A stretch of DNA of 64,000 nucleotides from Leadbetterella sp. (lineage in GTDB: Bacteria; Bacteroidota; Bacteroidia; Cytophagales; Spirosomataceae): contig JAHBUH010000017.1 in the NCBI GenBank assembly GCA_019638185.1, positions 1-64,000 on the forward strand. Direction: 5' to 3'. A program made the position numbers and the translations under genes. This document shows positions 44,857-52,717 of this stretch, piece by piece. The stretch's first letter is position 1. Each line of letters opens with the position of its first letter. Below the pieces are notes generated by a model. It did not search any database. It was not told the origin of the DNA and was given only the letters and a program-made list of their open reading frames with translations.

Positions 44857-46026
44857 TTGAAGCCATCTTTTTTTCTCCTGATATTTAGCCTGATCTGGAC
44901 CGGGGCGCAGGCCAATGTGCCGGTGCGGTATGAAAATTACCGGCCGGTTCAGGACCTCACGCACCAATGGCTGATGTATGATCACGAAGAAAAAGTGTAT
45001 GTACCTTACCGGTATGATGCCGATAAGGAATTCCAGATCTTCACCCTCTCCCTGGACCTGTTACGCTACCCGCATGCCTTCCTGCTGGTCAGAACCCCGC
45101 TTAAAGGAGGGAATATCTTCATGGACCGGGCCCTGGTGCGGGAGTCGAAAAAGCAGGAGTGGCTGGTGTACAGCCTGGACAGCCTGCGGCGGGAACATCG
45201 CAAAGACCAGGTGTATTTCAGTTTTTTTGCGGCTTCGTCTCCTTCAGACGTAATAGCTTATATAGGTTATCCTTCCGGTAATGCGGCGGGCTCATCCGTG
45301 CGGGAGGAAAGTTCGGTGCGGGATGTGGTCCGGCTGACGCCCCGGTCGGTCTCCCGTTTTAACAGCGGTGTGGCCATAGCCTTTCTGCTCAGCCTGGTGG
45401 TGATGAGCTTTGTTTCCAGTAACTATTTCCGGGTTTACGCTAAATATTACTCCCTGCGTGACGTGCTTTCCTCCCGCGTGAAAGAAGATCTTTTCATGAT
45501 CGGAAAGCCGCTGGACCGCCCCAGCCTGCTCTTTGTGATCCTGCTGAGCGTGGTGCTGGGCTTCCTGATCCTCATGCTGCAGTTTGGCGGGCTCCCCATC
45601 ACGGAAGGCAGCTTCTTTTTCCAGTCGGGAAACACCTTTGCCGTGCATGCCGTAAACTTTCTGAAGCTTTGCCTGCTGGTATTTATCGTGTATGTGGTGA
45701 AGTTTTTTTACCTGAATATTATGGGTAAGCTGTTTAACCTGGGGAAGGTCACCGACCTGCATTATTTCAAGGTGATCCAGTGCAGCCTGTTCTTTTATTC
45801 AGGGGTTCTGCTGGTCGTGCTGATCATGTACAATACCTATATTTCGTTTCCGGAAGACATTGAAAACTACCTGTTTGTGCTGCTGCTGGTTTTCTATTTA
45901 TGGAGAGGTCTGCTAATATATTTTACGATAAACCGGGAGAGTAATGTGAAGTTTTTGTACTTGTTTTCGTATCTTTGCATCGCAGAAGCACTTCCTATCA
46001 TTTTAGGTATGAGAATTTTTTTCTAA
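44857..46026 (+). CDS. DUF4271 membrane protein, T9SS-associated neighbour
   Basis: 389 residues with a TTG start, since no ATG precedes the signal peptide (FFLLIFSLIWTGAQA). An extracytoplasmic N-terminal half (to about 165) is followed by six or so membrane helices (VAIAFLLSLVVMSFVSSNYFRVY, LFVILLSVVLGFLILMLQF, LLVFIVYVVKFFYLNIMGKLF, SLFFYSGVLLVVLIMY). The family is typical of Bacteroidota and commonly sits next to hemD, as here. Its position ahead of porP-gldKLMN suggests a link with type IX secretion, but the function is not known from sequence. Confidence 0.85.
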   Translation: MKPSFFLLIFSLIWTGAQANVPVRYENYRPVQDLTHQWLMYDHEEKVYVPYRYDADKEFQIFTLSLDLLRYPHAFLLVRTPLKGGNIFMDRALVRESKKQEWLVYSLDSLRREHRKDQVYFSFFAASSPSDVIAYIGYPSGNAAGSSVREESSVRDVVRLTPRSVSRFNSGVAIAFLLSLVVMSFVSSNYFRVYAKYYSLRDVLSSRVKEDLFMIGKPLDRPSLLFVILLSVVLGFLILMLQFGGLPITEGSFFFQSGNTFAVHAVNFLKLCLLVFIVYVVKFFYLNIMGKLFNLGKVTDLHYFKVIQCSLFFYSGVLLVVLIMYNTYISFPEDIENYLFVLLLVFYLWRGLLIYFTINRESNVKFLYLFSYLCIAEALPIILGMRIFF

Positions 46027-46063
46027 AAGTGCTAAGAAATTTCAGGTATTTGTTTTGAGCGAG

Positions 46064-46837
46064 ATGACAGAAAATGACGAACGTTTGAGGAAGGTAGAAA
46101 GTATCTTAATCACTCTTGATAATCCGGGCGAAAAATCTCTTACTTATTCTGACCTGATTGACCGCTATAAGATCAAAGTGGACTTCAGGAACTTTATAGA
46201 CGTCAGGAAAGTAGATCACAGGGAATTCAGAAAACAGAAAATCGATATTTTAGCGCATACCGCTATCATATTTACCAGCCGGCACGCCATAGATCACTTC
46301 TTCAGAATATGCGAAGAGCTGCGGGTGGAAATTCCGATCGATATGAAGTACCTGTGTATTACGGAGCAAACCGCTAATTACCTCCAGAAATACATCACCA
46401 TCCGGAAACGGAAGATATTTTCAGGCAATAAGACCGCCGCAGACCTGGAGCCGTTTATTCTAAAAAACAAGAACGAGAAATTCCTGTTTCCCTGCTCCAA
46501 TATCCGGAACAATGCCATCCCTGACCTGATGCGTAAGCACGGCATACCGCTTACGGAGGCTATTATCTACGAGACCGTTCCGGCAGACCTTTCGGATCTT
46601 ACCGAAGTCTTTTACGATATTATCTGTTTCTTCAGTCCTTCGGGAGTGCACTCACTGATGCATAATTTCCCTCACTGGGAACAGAAAAATACCCGCCTGG
46701 CGGCTTTCGGCCCTACCACGGCCAAGGCCATCCGTGACCTCGGGCTCATCCTGGATATTGAAGCCCCCCTGCCCAATGCACCGTCTATGGTGGGGGCCTT
46801 GGAGCTTTACATTAAAAAAGCCAATAACATCGCGTAA
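46064..46837 (+). CDS. hemD: Uroporphyrinogen-III synthase
   Basis: Cyclises hydroxymethylbilane with ring-D inversion in tetrapyrrole synthesis. I use the ATG at 46064 (257 residues); an in-frame TTG at 46055 is also possible. The two Rossmann-like lobes of the HemD fold show ILAHTAIIFTSRHAIDHFFR, KYLCITEQTANYLQKYI, KFLFPCSNIRNNAIPDLMRKHG, ICFFSPSGVHSLMHNF and AAFGPTTAKAIRDLGL, the last being the conserved tail. The other hem genes are not in the window. A hairpin follows before porP. Confidence 0.92.
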   Translation: MTENDERLRKVESILITLDNPGEKSLTYSDLIDRYKIKVDFRNFIDVRKVDHREFRKQKIDILAHTAIIFTSRHAIDHFFRICEELRVEIPIDMKYLCITEQTANYLQKYITIRKRKIFSGNKTAADLEPFILKNKNEKFLFPCSNIRNNAIPDLMRKHGIPLTEAIIYETVPADLSDLTEVFYDIICFFSPSGVHSLMHNFPHWEQKNTRLAAFGPTTAKAIRDLGLILDIEAPLPNAPSMVGALELYIKKANNIA

Positions 46838-46842
46838 ATTTT

Positions 46843-46880
46843 CAATAAGACTCATAATATTGTGGGTCTTATTGTGTTTA
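46843..46880 (+). terminator. Hairpin between hemD and porP
   Basis: CAATAAGAC (46843-46851) pairs perfectly with GTCTTATTG (46866-46874), extended by three more pairs inward. The T-run after it is weak (GTTTATTTG), so it may only partly terminate. Confidence 0.6.
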
Positions 46881-46907
46881 TTTGTATATAGCTTTAAAAT
46901 CTACCGT

Positions 46908-47858
46908 ATGGCCAGAAAGTATTTACTTGCTTTACTTTTTTCCTTTTCCGGGTTAATAAGCTTTGGCCAGAACTTACCGCAGTTCACGCATTACGTCTTT
47001 AACCAGTTTTACCTTAATCCCGGTGCCGCGGGCCAGTTTAACCGCGTGCAGATCCAGTCTACCGTGAGGTCACAGTACCTGGGTTATACGGCCACCGAAT
47101 TCAGCGGCGGAGGTAACCTTTCCACGGCCTTTGCCCTGGATATGCCCATAGCCAAACTGAAGGGCGGGGCAGGGATGTATTTCGCCAACCAGAATATCGG
47201 TAAGGCCCAGAGCATGACCGAAATGGTGCTTAGTTACTCCTATCATAAACGCCTGGGCAGTAACGTGGTGGGCTTTGGTGTGGGGGCCGGCTTTAATAAC
47301 CTGACCCTCCGGGGAGATGAGTTCATTCCGCGTGACCCGGATGACCCCCAGGTTCCCTCCAGCCGCATCACCAGCATGGTTCCGCGCCTGAACGCCGGGA
47401 TCTACCTGGTGAATCCCAGCTACCAGGTGGGGCTGTCTGCTAAAAACCTGCTGGAACCGGCCTACAGCGTAGGTACGGGCAGCGCCGCTTTTAAAGAGAA
47501 AAGAGAATATTTCCTGACCGGGAAATACGATTTCGCGGTTTCCTACACGCTGGATGTAAGCCCCATGCTGATGGTCCGGTATGACCTGGTCAGCTCTTCG
47601 GTAGAGGCCGGTGTTATGGTGACCTATAACCAGAAACTCTGGATAGGCGGAAACTACCGGAACCAGGATGCCGGATCCGTACTGCTGGGCACTAACCTCC
47701 TGGATAATAAGCTTAAGCTGGGCTATGCCCTGGACATCGTTACCACGGGGGCAGATGCCAAGGCAGGTACCTCCCATGAAGTATTTCTGCGGTATGTCCT
47801 CACCCCGGTAAAAATGGGCAGAAAGTCGGTAGTGAAAACTCCGCGCTACAGTTTGTAA
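46908..47858 (+). CDS. PorP/SprF family type IX secretion outer-membrane protein
   Basis: 316 residues from the ATG at 46908. The longer upstream frame would read through hemD and lacks a signal peptide, whereas this start gives ARKYLLALLFSFSGLISFGQ. The family signature NLPQFTHYVFNQFYLNPGAAGQFNRV follows directly, then repeated beta-strands of an outer-membrane barrel (GGGNLSTAFALDMPIAKLKGGAGMYF, VGLSAKNLLEP, LDNKLKLGYALDIVTTG). PorP of P. gingivalis is needed for T9SS, and SprF of F. johnsoniae for SprB export. The immediate gldKLMN neighbours support the PorP role. Confidence 0.93.
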   Translation: MARKYLLALLFSFSGLISFGQNLPQFTHYVFNQFYLNPGAAGQFNRVQIQSTVRSQYLGYTATEFSGGGNLSTAFALDMPIAKLKGGAGMYFANQNIGKAQSMTEMVLSYSYHKRLGSNVVGFGVGAGFNNLTLRGDEFIPRDPDDPQVPSSRITSMVPRLNAGIYLVNPSYQVGLSAKNLLEPAYSVGTGSAAFKEKREYFLTGKYDFAVSYTLDVSPMLMVRYDLVSSSVEAGVMVTYNQKLWIGGNYRNQDAGSVLLGTNLLDNKLKLGYALDIVTTGADAKAGTSHEVFLRYVLTPVKMGRKSVVKTPRYSL

Positions 47859-48058
47859 TAAAAAGATACGACCTAATTTATGAAACTCGGATAGTTTTTC
47901 GGATTTTTGCGAAACCTAAAAAAACAGAATTGGCATGGTTTATGAACTGGTAGTAGAAAAGCATTCGTTTTTTATTATGGCCATTGACAATATAATATTA
48001 GGAATTAACGTTCTGACAAAGTAAAAAATAGAAGATTAAAAATTCTTGCTTTCAAAAA

Positions 48059-49144
48059 ATGAATAAACGCATTTCAAAAAAGATCTTAACTGTTGCAGTT
48101 ATTTTATCCTCCGCGTTCTTATTTCAAAGTTGTGGCAAAACCGGGATTAAGATTTTCGGCAAGGGAGACAAAAAAGGGGGTGGGAGTGTTGAAGATCCGC
48201 TTGCAGGAATTAAAGACGGCCAGCTGGTAGCTAAAGCCCGTAAGGGGAATAAGCAGGTGGCGCCGGAGGGAATGGTGCTGATTCCTTCAGGGTCTTTTAT
48301 GATGGGTCAGGCCGATGAAGACGTGATGTCTACCCGGGTAGCCCTCAATAAACGGGTATCCATTCCGGCCTTCTACATGGATGACACCGAAATCTCTAAC
48401 CAGGAATACCGGATGTTTGTTAACTCTATTATGGCAGATTCCCTGGAAGTGCTGGGTGAAGAGTTTATCATGACCCGGCTTTACCCGGATACCACCGTAT
48501 GGAAAAAAGACTTTACCTACCATAATGGTGACCAGCTGACAGAAAATTATTACGGTAACCCGGCTTTTGATAACTACCCCGTGGTGGGTGTAAGCTGGGA
48601 TGCTGCCCAGTACTTCTGCCGGTGGCGGTCAGATCTTTACAATAACTACCGGGCGGAAAATAACGAGTTCCGTTCTCCCCGCTTCCGTCTGCCTTCCGAG
48701 GCCGAATGGGAATGGGCAGCCCGGGGCGGCAGCGAAGGCGCCAAATACCCGTGGGGTAACCCTTACGTAGCGAACGCCAAAGGCTGCTACCTGGCTAACT
48801 TCAAGCCTAACCGGGGTAACTACCAGAAAGACGGCTTCCAGTACACGGCACCGGTGAATATGTATGAAAAAAATGCTTTCGGTTTATATAACATGGCCGG
48901 GAACGTGGCAGAATGGACACAGGATGCCTACTCCGAATCGTACATGCCCATCACCTGGGACTTAAATCCTAACTACGACAACGCCGATGAGCCCCGGAAA
49001 GTGATCAAAGGCGGATCATGGAAAGATGTGGCCCATTACCTGGAATCAGGAACCACCACGTACGAATACAGGACAGCCACCAAATCTTATATCGGGTTCC
49101 GCTGTGTGATGGACCGGATGGGATCTGTACCGGGCAGAGAATAA
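48059..49144 (+). CDS. gldK: Gliding motility lipoprotein GldK
   Basis: 361 residues. It is a lipoprotein (SSAFLFQSC, lipidated Cys25) carrying an FGE-sulfatase-like domain: PEGMVLIPSGSFMMGQADED, YMDDTEISNQEYRMFV, FRLPSEAEWEWAARGG, FGLYNMAGNVAEWTQDAYS and VIKGGSWKDVAHYL. GldK/PorK forms the periplasmic ring with GldN/PorN, attached to the outer membrane, of the T9SS. It is first in the gldKLMN run, with a 200-base gap from porP that may contain its own promoter. A Lys/Gly-rich linker follows the Cys. Confidence 0.96.
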   Translation: MNKRISKKILTVAVILSSAFLFQSCGKTGIKIFGKGDKKGGGSVEDPLAGIKDGQLVAKARKGNKQVAPEGMVLIPSGSFMMGQADEDVMSTRVALNKRVSIPAFYMDDTEISNQEYRMFVNSIMADSLEVLGEEFIMTRLYPDTTVWKKDFTYHNGDQLTENYYGNPAFDNYPVVGVSWDAAQYFCRWRSDLYNNYRAENNEFRSPRFRLPSEAEWEWAARGGSEGAKYPWGNPYVANAKGCYLANFKPNRGNYQKDGFQYTAPVNMYEKNAFGLYNMAGNVAEWTQDAYSESYMPITWDLNPNYDNADEPRKVIKGGSWKDVAHYLESGTTTYEYRTATKSYIGFRCVMDRMGSVPGRE

Positions 49145-49180
49145 TTACAAAACACGTTTATTAAAAAATCATTATAAAAT

Positions 49181-49999
49181 ATGGCAGCAAATAATGGTCC
49201 CAGCGTTTTTTGGGACAGATTCATTCCTTTTGTTTACAGTGCCGGTGCGGCAGTGGTAATTGTAGGGGCTATGGGAAAGATCATGCACTACGACTGGGCT
49301 TCCTGGATGCTTCCGGTAGGTCTTAGCGTGGAGGCCGTTATCTTCCTGATCTATGCCGCCCAGTCATTGCTCCGGCCCGTAACCGAATACCAATGGGAAA
49401 AAGTATATCCCGAGCTGGCAGAAAACTATAAAGGAGAAGTACGGTCGTATGCCGCTCAGCCGCAATCTGCCGGCCTGGGACTGACCGCCAAAATGGACGA
49501 TATGCTGGCCAATGCCAACATTACCCCCGATATTTTCGATAACCTGAAGGCCAGCTTTAAAAACCTGAGCGCATCCGTGTCCAGCCTGGGCGAGATCAGC
49601 AGCTCCGGGGTGGCTACCAGCGAATTTAACGGGAAGATCCGGGAAGCCTCCGCTAAAATCGGCGATATGAACGCTTCCCTGGGCAATGTGGTGAACTCTA
49701 TGGTAAGCCTGGGTGACGCCACCCGTGACGCACAGGAATACCGCTCACAGTTCCATAAGATCTCCCAGAATATGAGTGCATTAAACGCAGTGTATGAAAT
49801 AGAGCTCCAGGATACAAACCGTCACCTGAAAGCCATGAACTCTTTCTACGGTAACTTCTCGAACGTCCTGAGTGATATGTCAGATGTTTCCAGAGACAGC
49901 CAGCAGTTCAAGACTGAGCTGAATAAACTGACCACTAACCTGGCCTCGCTGAATAACGTGTACGGCAGTATGCTTTCAGCCATGAAAGGAACCGTTTAA
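49181..49999 (+). CDS. gldL: Gliding motility protein GldL
   Basis: 272 residues. Two N-terminal membrane helices are at about 13-30 (FVYSAGAAVVIVGAMGKIM) and 38-60 (ASWMLPVGLSVEAVIFLIYAAQ), the first containing the conserved charged/His region (KIMHYDW). They are followed by a long cytoplasmic coiled segment (SFKNLSASVSSLGEISSSG, LNAVYEIELQDTNRHLKAMNSFY). GldL with GldM forms the proton-driven inner-membrane motor of T9SS and gliding. It is 36 bases downstream of gldK and 30 upstream of gldM, in one operon. Confidence 0.96.
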   Translation: MAANNGPSVFWDRFIPFVYSAGAAVVIVGAMGKIMHYDWASWMLPVGLSVEAVIFLIYAAQSLLRPVTEYQWEKVYPELAENYKGEVRSYAAQPQSAGLGLTAKMDDMLANANITPDIFDNLKASFKNLSASVSSLGEISSSGVATSEFNGKIREASAKIGDMNASLGNVVNSMVSLGDATRDAQEYRSQFHKISQNMSALNAVYEIELQDTNRHLKAMNSFYGNFSNVLSDMSDVSRDSQQFKTELNKLTTNLASLNNVYGSMLSAMKGTV

Positions 50000-50029
50000 T
50001 ATTTCTTACCACCCCAAAAGAACTAAAAT

Positions 50030-51628
50030 ATGGCAGGAGTTAAGGAAAGTCCACGGCAGAAGATGATCAACATGATGTATCTTGTGTTGACGGCTATGCT
50101 TGCCTTACAGATCAGTAATGCTATTCTGGAGAAATTTTTACTTTTGGATAATTCCTTAGATCAGGCGAATAAAGCGGCTGATACAAGTAACAAAAGAACT
50201 TTGGATGCAATGAACGAAGCCGTGGATAAATCCGGGAATAAGCCGGAATACCGGGCTTTGTATAACAATGCTGTAGAGGTAAGAAAGAAGACCAGTGAGA
50301 TCATCACCTATATAGAAGGTTTAAAAGAAACCATCCGGAACGAAGCCGGCGGCGGAATTGATCCCGAAACGAACCAGATCAAAAACCTGGCGGAAGAAGA
50401 AAAAGTGGCTAATATCTTTGTGAAAAACAAGAAAGGGTATGAGCTGAAGCAAAAGCTGGATGAGTACGTGGCCTATATTCAGAAACACGCACCCGGCCTT
50501 AAGTTCCATCCCCTGGCCCTGGATGCCAAAGATGACCCGGCCATGGCTAACGCGGATCCCATGACCAAAAGGAAGGATTTTGCCGAGCTGCTCTTTGCAC
50601 AGACACCCGTTCCGGCGGCCCTGGCGGGCCTCAGCCAGAAGGAGTCAGTGATCCGGAGATACGAAGCCGAAGTGCTGGATCACCTGGCACAGCAGGTGGG
50701 CGCCAAAGAAATTAAATTTGATAAGCTGTTTGCCGTAGTGATCCCGGATTCCCGGACCGTAGTGGCCGGGCAGACCTACCGGGCGGAAATCGCGATCGGA
50801 GCCTATTCCAGCTCTATCTCGCCCAGCATCAGCATTAACGGTGCAGCCGTACCGGTGAAAGACGGTAAGGGTCTTTATGAGCTGAGAGCCAGTGGTGGAA
50901 ACTTTGATAATAACGGTCAGCTGAAGCGTACTTATACCGCTACGCTCTCTTACCCGAAGCCTGACGGTACCCGCGAAGTAGTGACCAAAGACGAAGAATA
51001 TACGGTACTGAGACCATCCGTGCAGATCGCCACTTCTTCCATGCCTGCCTTGTACTTTAAATGTGCTAACCGCCTGCAGACCACCAGCCCGGGGCTGGGG
51101 GCACAGTATAGCCCTACTTTCTCCGGCTCAGGTGCGGAGTTTATCCCGGGTGGAAGCGGTAAAGTGACTGTAGTGCCGAATTCCAATAAGGTGAGCCTGG
51201 AAGTGAAAAACGACGGGATTCTGCTTCAGACCTTCCCGTTCAATGTACGCCTGGTGCCTAAGCCTACCATTAAGGTGATGGTAAACGGTTCTGCAGCTTC
51301 CGTGGATAACCTCAGGAAGGGTTTCCCGGCCTCGCAGGTGAGAAACCTGACCATTGTGGCAGAGGCTGATCAGAGCTTTAAAGATACTAACCCGGAAGAT
51401 GCGGCTTACCGCGTAAATGGTTTTACAGTAGTGCTGGCGGGAGGATCCCGCTCAAAAGGCAAGATGGATAGCCAGGGAAATTCTGTTAATGTGTCCGGAC
51501 TGGCGGGTGAGGCTTCATCCGGAGACCGTTACGTGATCACCATAAATTCAGTGCAAAGAAAAAATTTCCAGGGTAACGTGGAAAATGTGAACATAGGTGA
51601 CGGCGTTTTTACCATACCGCTTAATTAA
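50030..51628 (+). CDS. gldM: Gliding motility protein GldM
   Basis: 532 residues. A single N-terminal helix (about 12-33, MMYLVLTAMLALQISNAILEKF) preceded by a conserved ESPRQKMI start is followed by a large periplasmic region. That region has a helical D1 (DQANKAADTSNKRTLDAMNEA) and three Ig-like domains (VAGQTYRAEIAIGAYSS, VQIATSSMPALYFKCANRL, PTIKVMVNGSAASVDNLRKG). GldM transmits inner-membrane motor energy to the GldK-GldN ring. Length and domain order are as in the family. Confidence 0.96.
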   Translation: MAGVKESPRQKMINMMYLVLTAMLALQISNAILEKFLLLDNSLDQANKAADTSNKRTLDAMNEAVDKSGNKPEYRALYNNAVEVRKKTSEIITYIEGLKETIRNEAGGGIDPETNQIKNLAEEEKVANIFVKNKKGYELKQKLDEYVAYIQKHAPGLKFHPLALDAKDDPAMANADPMTKRKDFAELLFAQTPVPAALAGLSQKESVIRRYEAEVLDHLAQQVGAKEIKFDKLFAVVIPDSRTVVAGQTYRAEIAIGAYSSSISPSISINGAAVPVKDGKGLYELRASGGNFDNNGQLKRTYTATLSYPKPDGTREVVTKDEEYTVLRPSVQIATSSMPALYFKCANRLQTTSPGLGAQYSPTFSGSGAEFIPGGSGKVTVVPNSNKVSLEVKNDGILLQTFPFNVRLVPKPTIKVMVNGSAASVDNLRKGFPASQVRNLTIVAEADQSFKDTNPEDAAYRVNGFTVVLAGGSRSKGKMDSQGNSVNVSGLAGEASSGDRYVITINSVQRKNFQGNVENVNIGDGVFTIPLN

Positions 51629-51717
51629 TACAAGAGTCATAAGCAATTAGACAAGGAGTAAAAAGCGAATGGCGGTTCGCCGCACGGCTAAAGGCTGACC
51701 GCTGAAACTTAATAAAT
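51629..51717 (+). other. Structured gldM-gldN leader region
   Basis: GCGG-TTCG-CCGC (51672-51683) forms a UUCG-type tetraloop hairpin, nested in AGCG...CGCT and next to CGGCTAAAGGCTGACCG. There is no T-run, so it is more likely an mRNA structure before gldN than a terminator. Confidence 0.45.
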
Positions 51718-52617
51718 ATGAAAAGAATAGCGATTTATCTGGTATGTGCTTTCATGGGTCTGCAGACAGACCTTCTGGCACAGGAGCGCTCTGACAACGG
51801 GGTAAACCCTCTTTCTTTACGACCGATCAATACGCTTAACCAGGCGAAAAAATATACGCTGTGGAGAAGGATAGATCTGAAAGAAAAAGCAAACCTGCCC
51901 TTCTTCTCCAAAGGAAGTGAGATCACCAAACACATCATTGACGGTGTACGTGCCGGTGTGCTGGAACCTTTTAGCAATGATTCACTGAGCACCAAGATCA
52001 CCCTGGAGGAGTTTACCAGGCGCCTTCACCGCGATTTTGAAGGCGGTGGACTATCGCAGGATGAAATTGATGCCGGTTTTGGTAGCGCAGCTAAAGAAGA
52101 TGATGGCTGGGGCGATGGCGGAAGCACGGATACCACCGCTAAAAAAATATCCAGCTCACAGGATGGCTGGGGCGATTCCCAGGTGACCAGCCTGGCCACC
52201 GGCTACGAGCTGCTGCCCAGCGAACTGTACGTACTGGAAATAAAAGAAGACTGGATTTTTGACTCTCAGCGTTCACGGGCTTATTTTGACGTGCTGGTGG
52301 TGACCATCAAGATCCCAGCCGAGCTTTCGCCGGAGGGAATTGAAAAAGATTTGGCCTCCTTTAAATACAAAGAGCTGGAGTCTTATTTCCGCCTGAACCC
52401 GAACTGCCTGTGGTTTAACGAAGAAAACACCGCAAAACACATGAATTATGCGGATGCCATAGAGCAGCGGTTCTTCAGCGGGCGGATCGTACGGACGTCT
52501 GATCCGCGTAACCGTTACCTGGACCAGATTTACAAAAATCCGCGTGAGGCCCTGTTAAAGTCGCAGGAGTGGGAATACAGGATTATGGAAGAGGAGAGTA
52601 ACCTGTGGGAATATTAA
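51718..52617 (+). CDS. gldN: Gliding motility protein GldN
   Basis: 299 residues with a signal peptide (IAIYLVCAFMGLQTDLLAQ). GldN/PorN partners GldK in the periplasmic ring. Typical sequence is present: LWRRIDLKEKANLPFFSKGSEI, LLPSELYVLEIKEDWIFDSQRSRAYFDVLVVTI, ELESYFRLNPNCLWFNEENTAKHMNYADAIEQRFFSGRIV and REALLKSQEWEYRIMEEESNLWEY. An acidic, Gly/Ser-rich insert at about 125-155 holds two copies of the word DGWGD. It is the last gene of the operon and is followed by a clear terminator. Confidence 0.96.
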   Translation: MKRIAIYLVCAFMGLQTDLLAQERSDNGVNPLSLRPINTLNQAKKYTLWRRIDLKEKANLPFFSKGSEITKHIIDGVRAGVLEPFSNDSLSTKITLEEFTRRLHRDFEGGGLSQDEIDAGFGSAAKEDDGWGDGGSTDTTAKKISSSQDGWGDSQVTSLATGYELLPSELYVLEIKEDWIFDSQRSRAYFDVLVVTIKIPAELSPEGIEKDLASFKYKELESYFRLNPNCLWFNEENTAKHMNYADAIEQRFFSGRIVRTSDPRNRYLDQIYKNPREALLKSQEWEYRIMEEESNLWEY

Positions 52618-52638
52618 TTTCTGACATCAAATATTGAC

Positions 52639-52672
52639 AGAGCCGGCTGAATTGGTCGGCTCTTTTGTTTTT
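52639..52672 (+). terminator. Intrinsic terminator after gldN
   Basis: AGAGCCG (52639-52645) pairs with CGGCTCT (52657-52663), extended inward by G-T and G-C pairs, then TTTGTTTTT. Confidence 0.85.
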
Positions 52673-52690
52673 AATAGCGGCGAAAGGCCG

Positions 52691-52698
52691 TATTTTTG
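52691..52698 (+). promoter_or_regulatory. Predicted -7 element of gatB
   Basis: TATTTTTG fits TAnnTTTG, 20 bases before the gatB ATG. A TTTG at 52664-52667 could be a somewhat distant -33 element; it overlaps the gldN terminator T-run. Confidence 0.45.
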
Positions 52699-52717
52699 TA
52701 GAATAAAATGAGGTTTA

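Noticed and set aside
46734-46907. N-terminal extension of the PorP/SprF frame
   Set aside because: It overlaps hemD in another frame and destroys the signal peptide; the internal ATG at 46908 fits the family.
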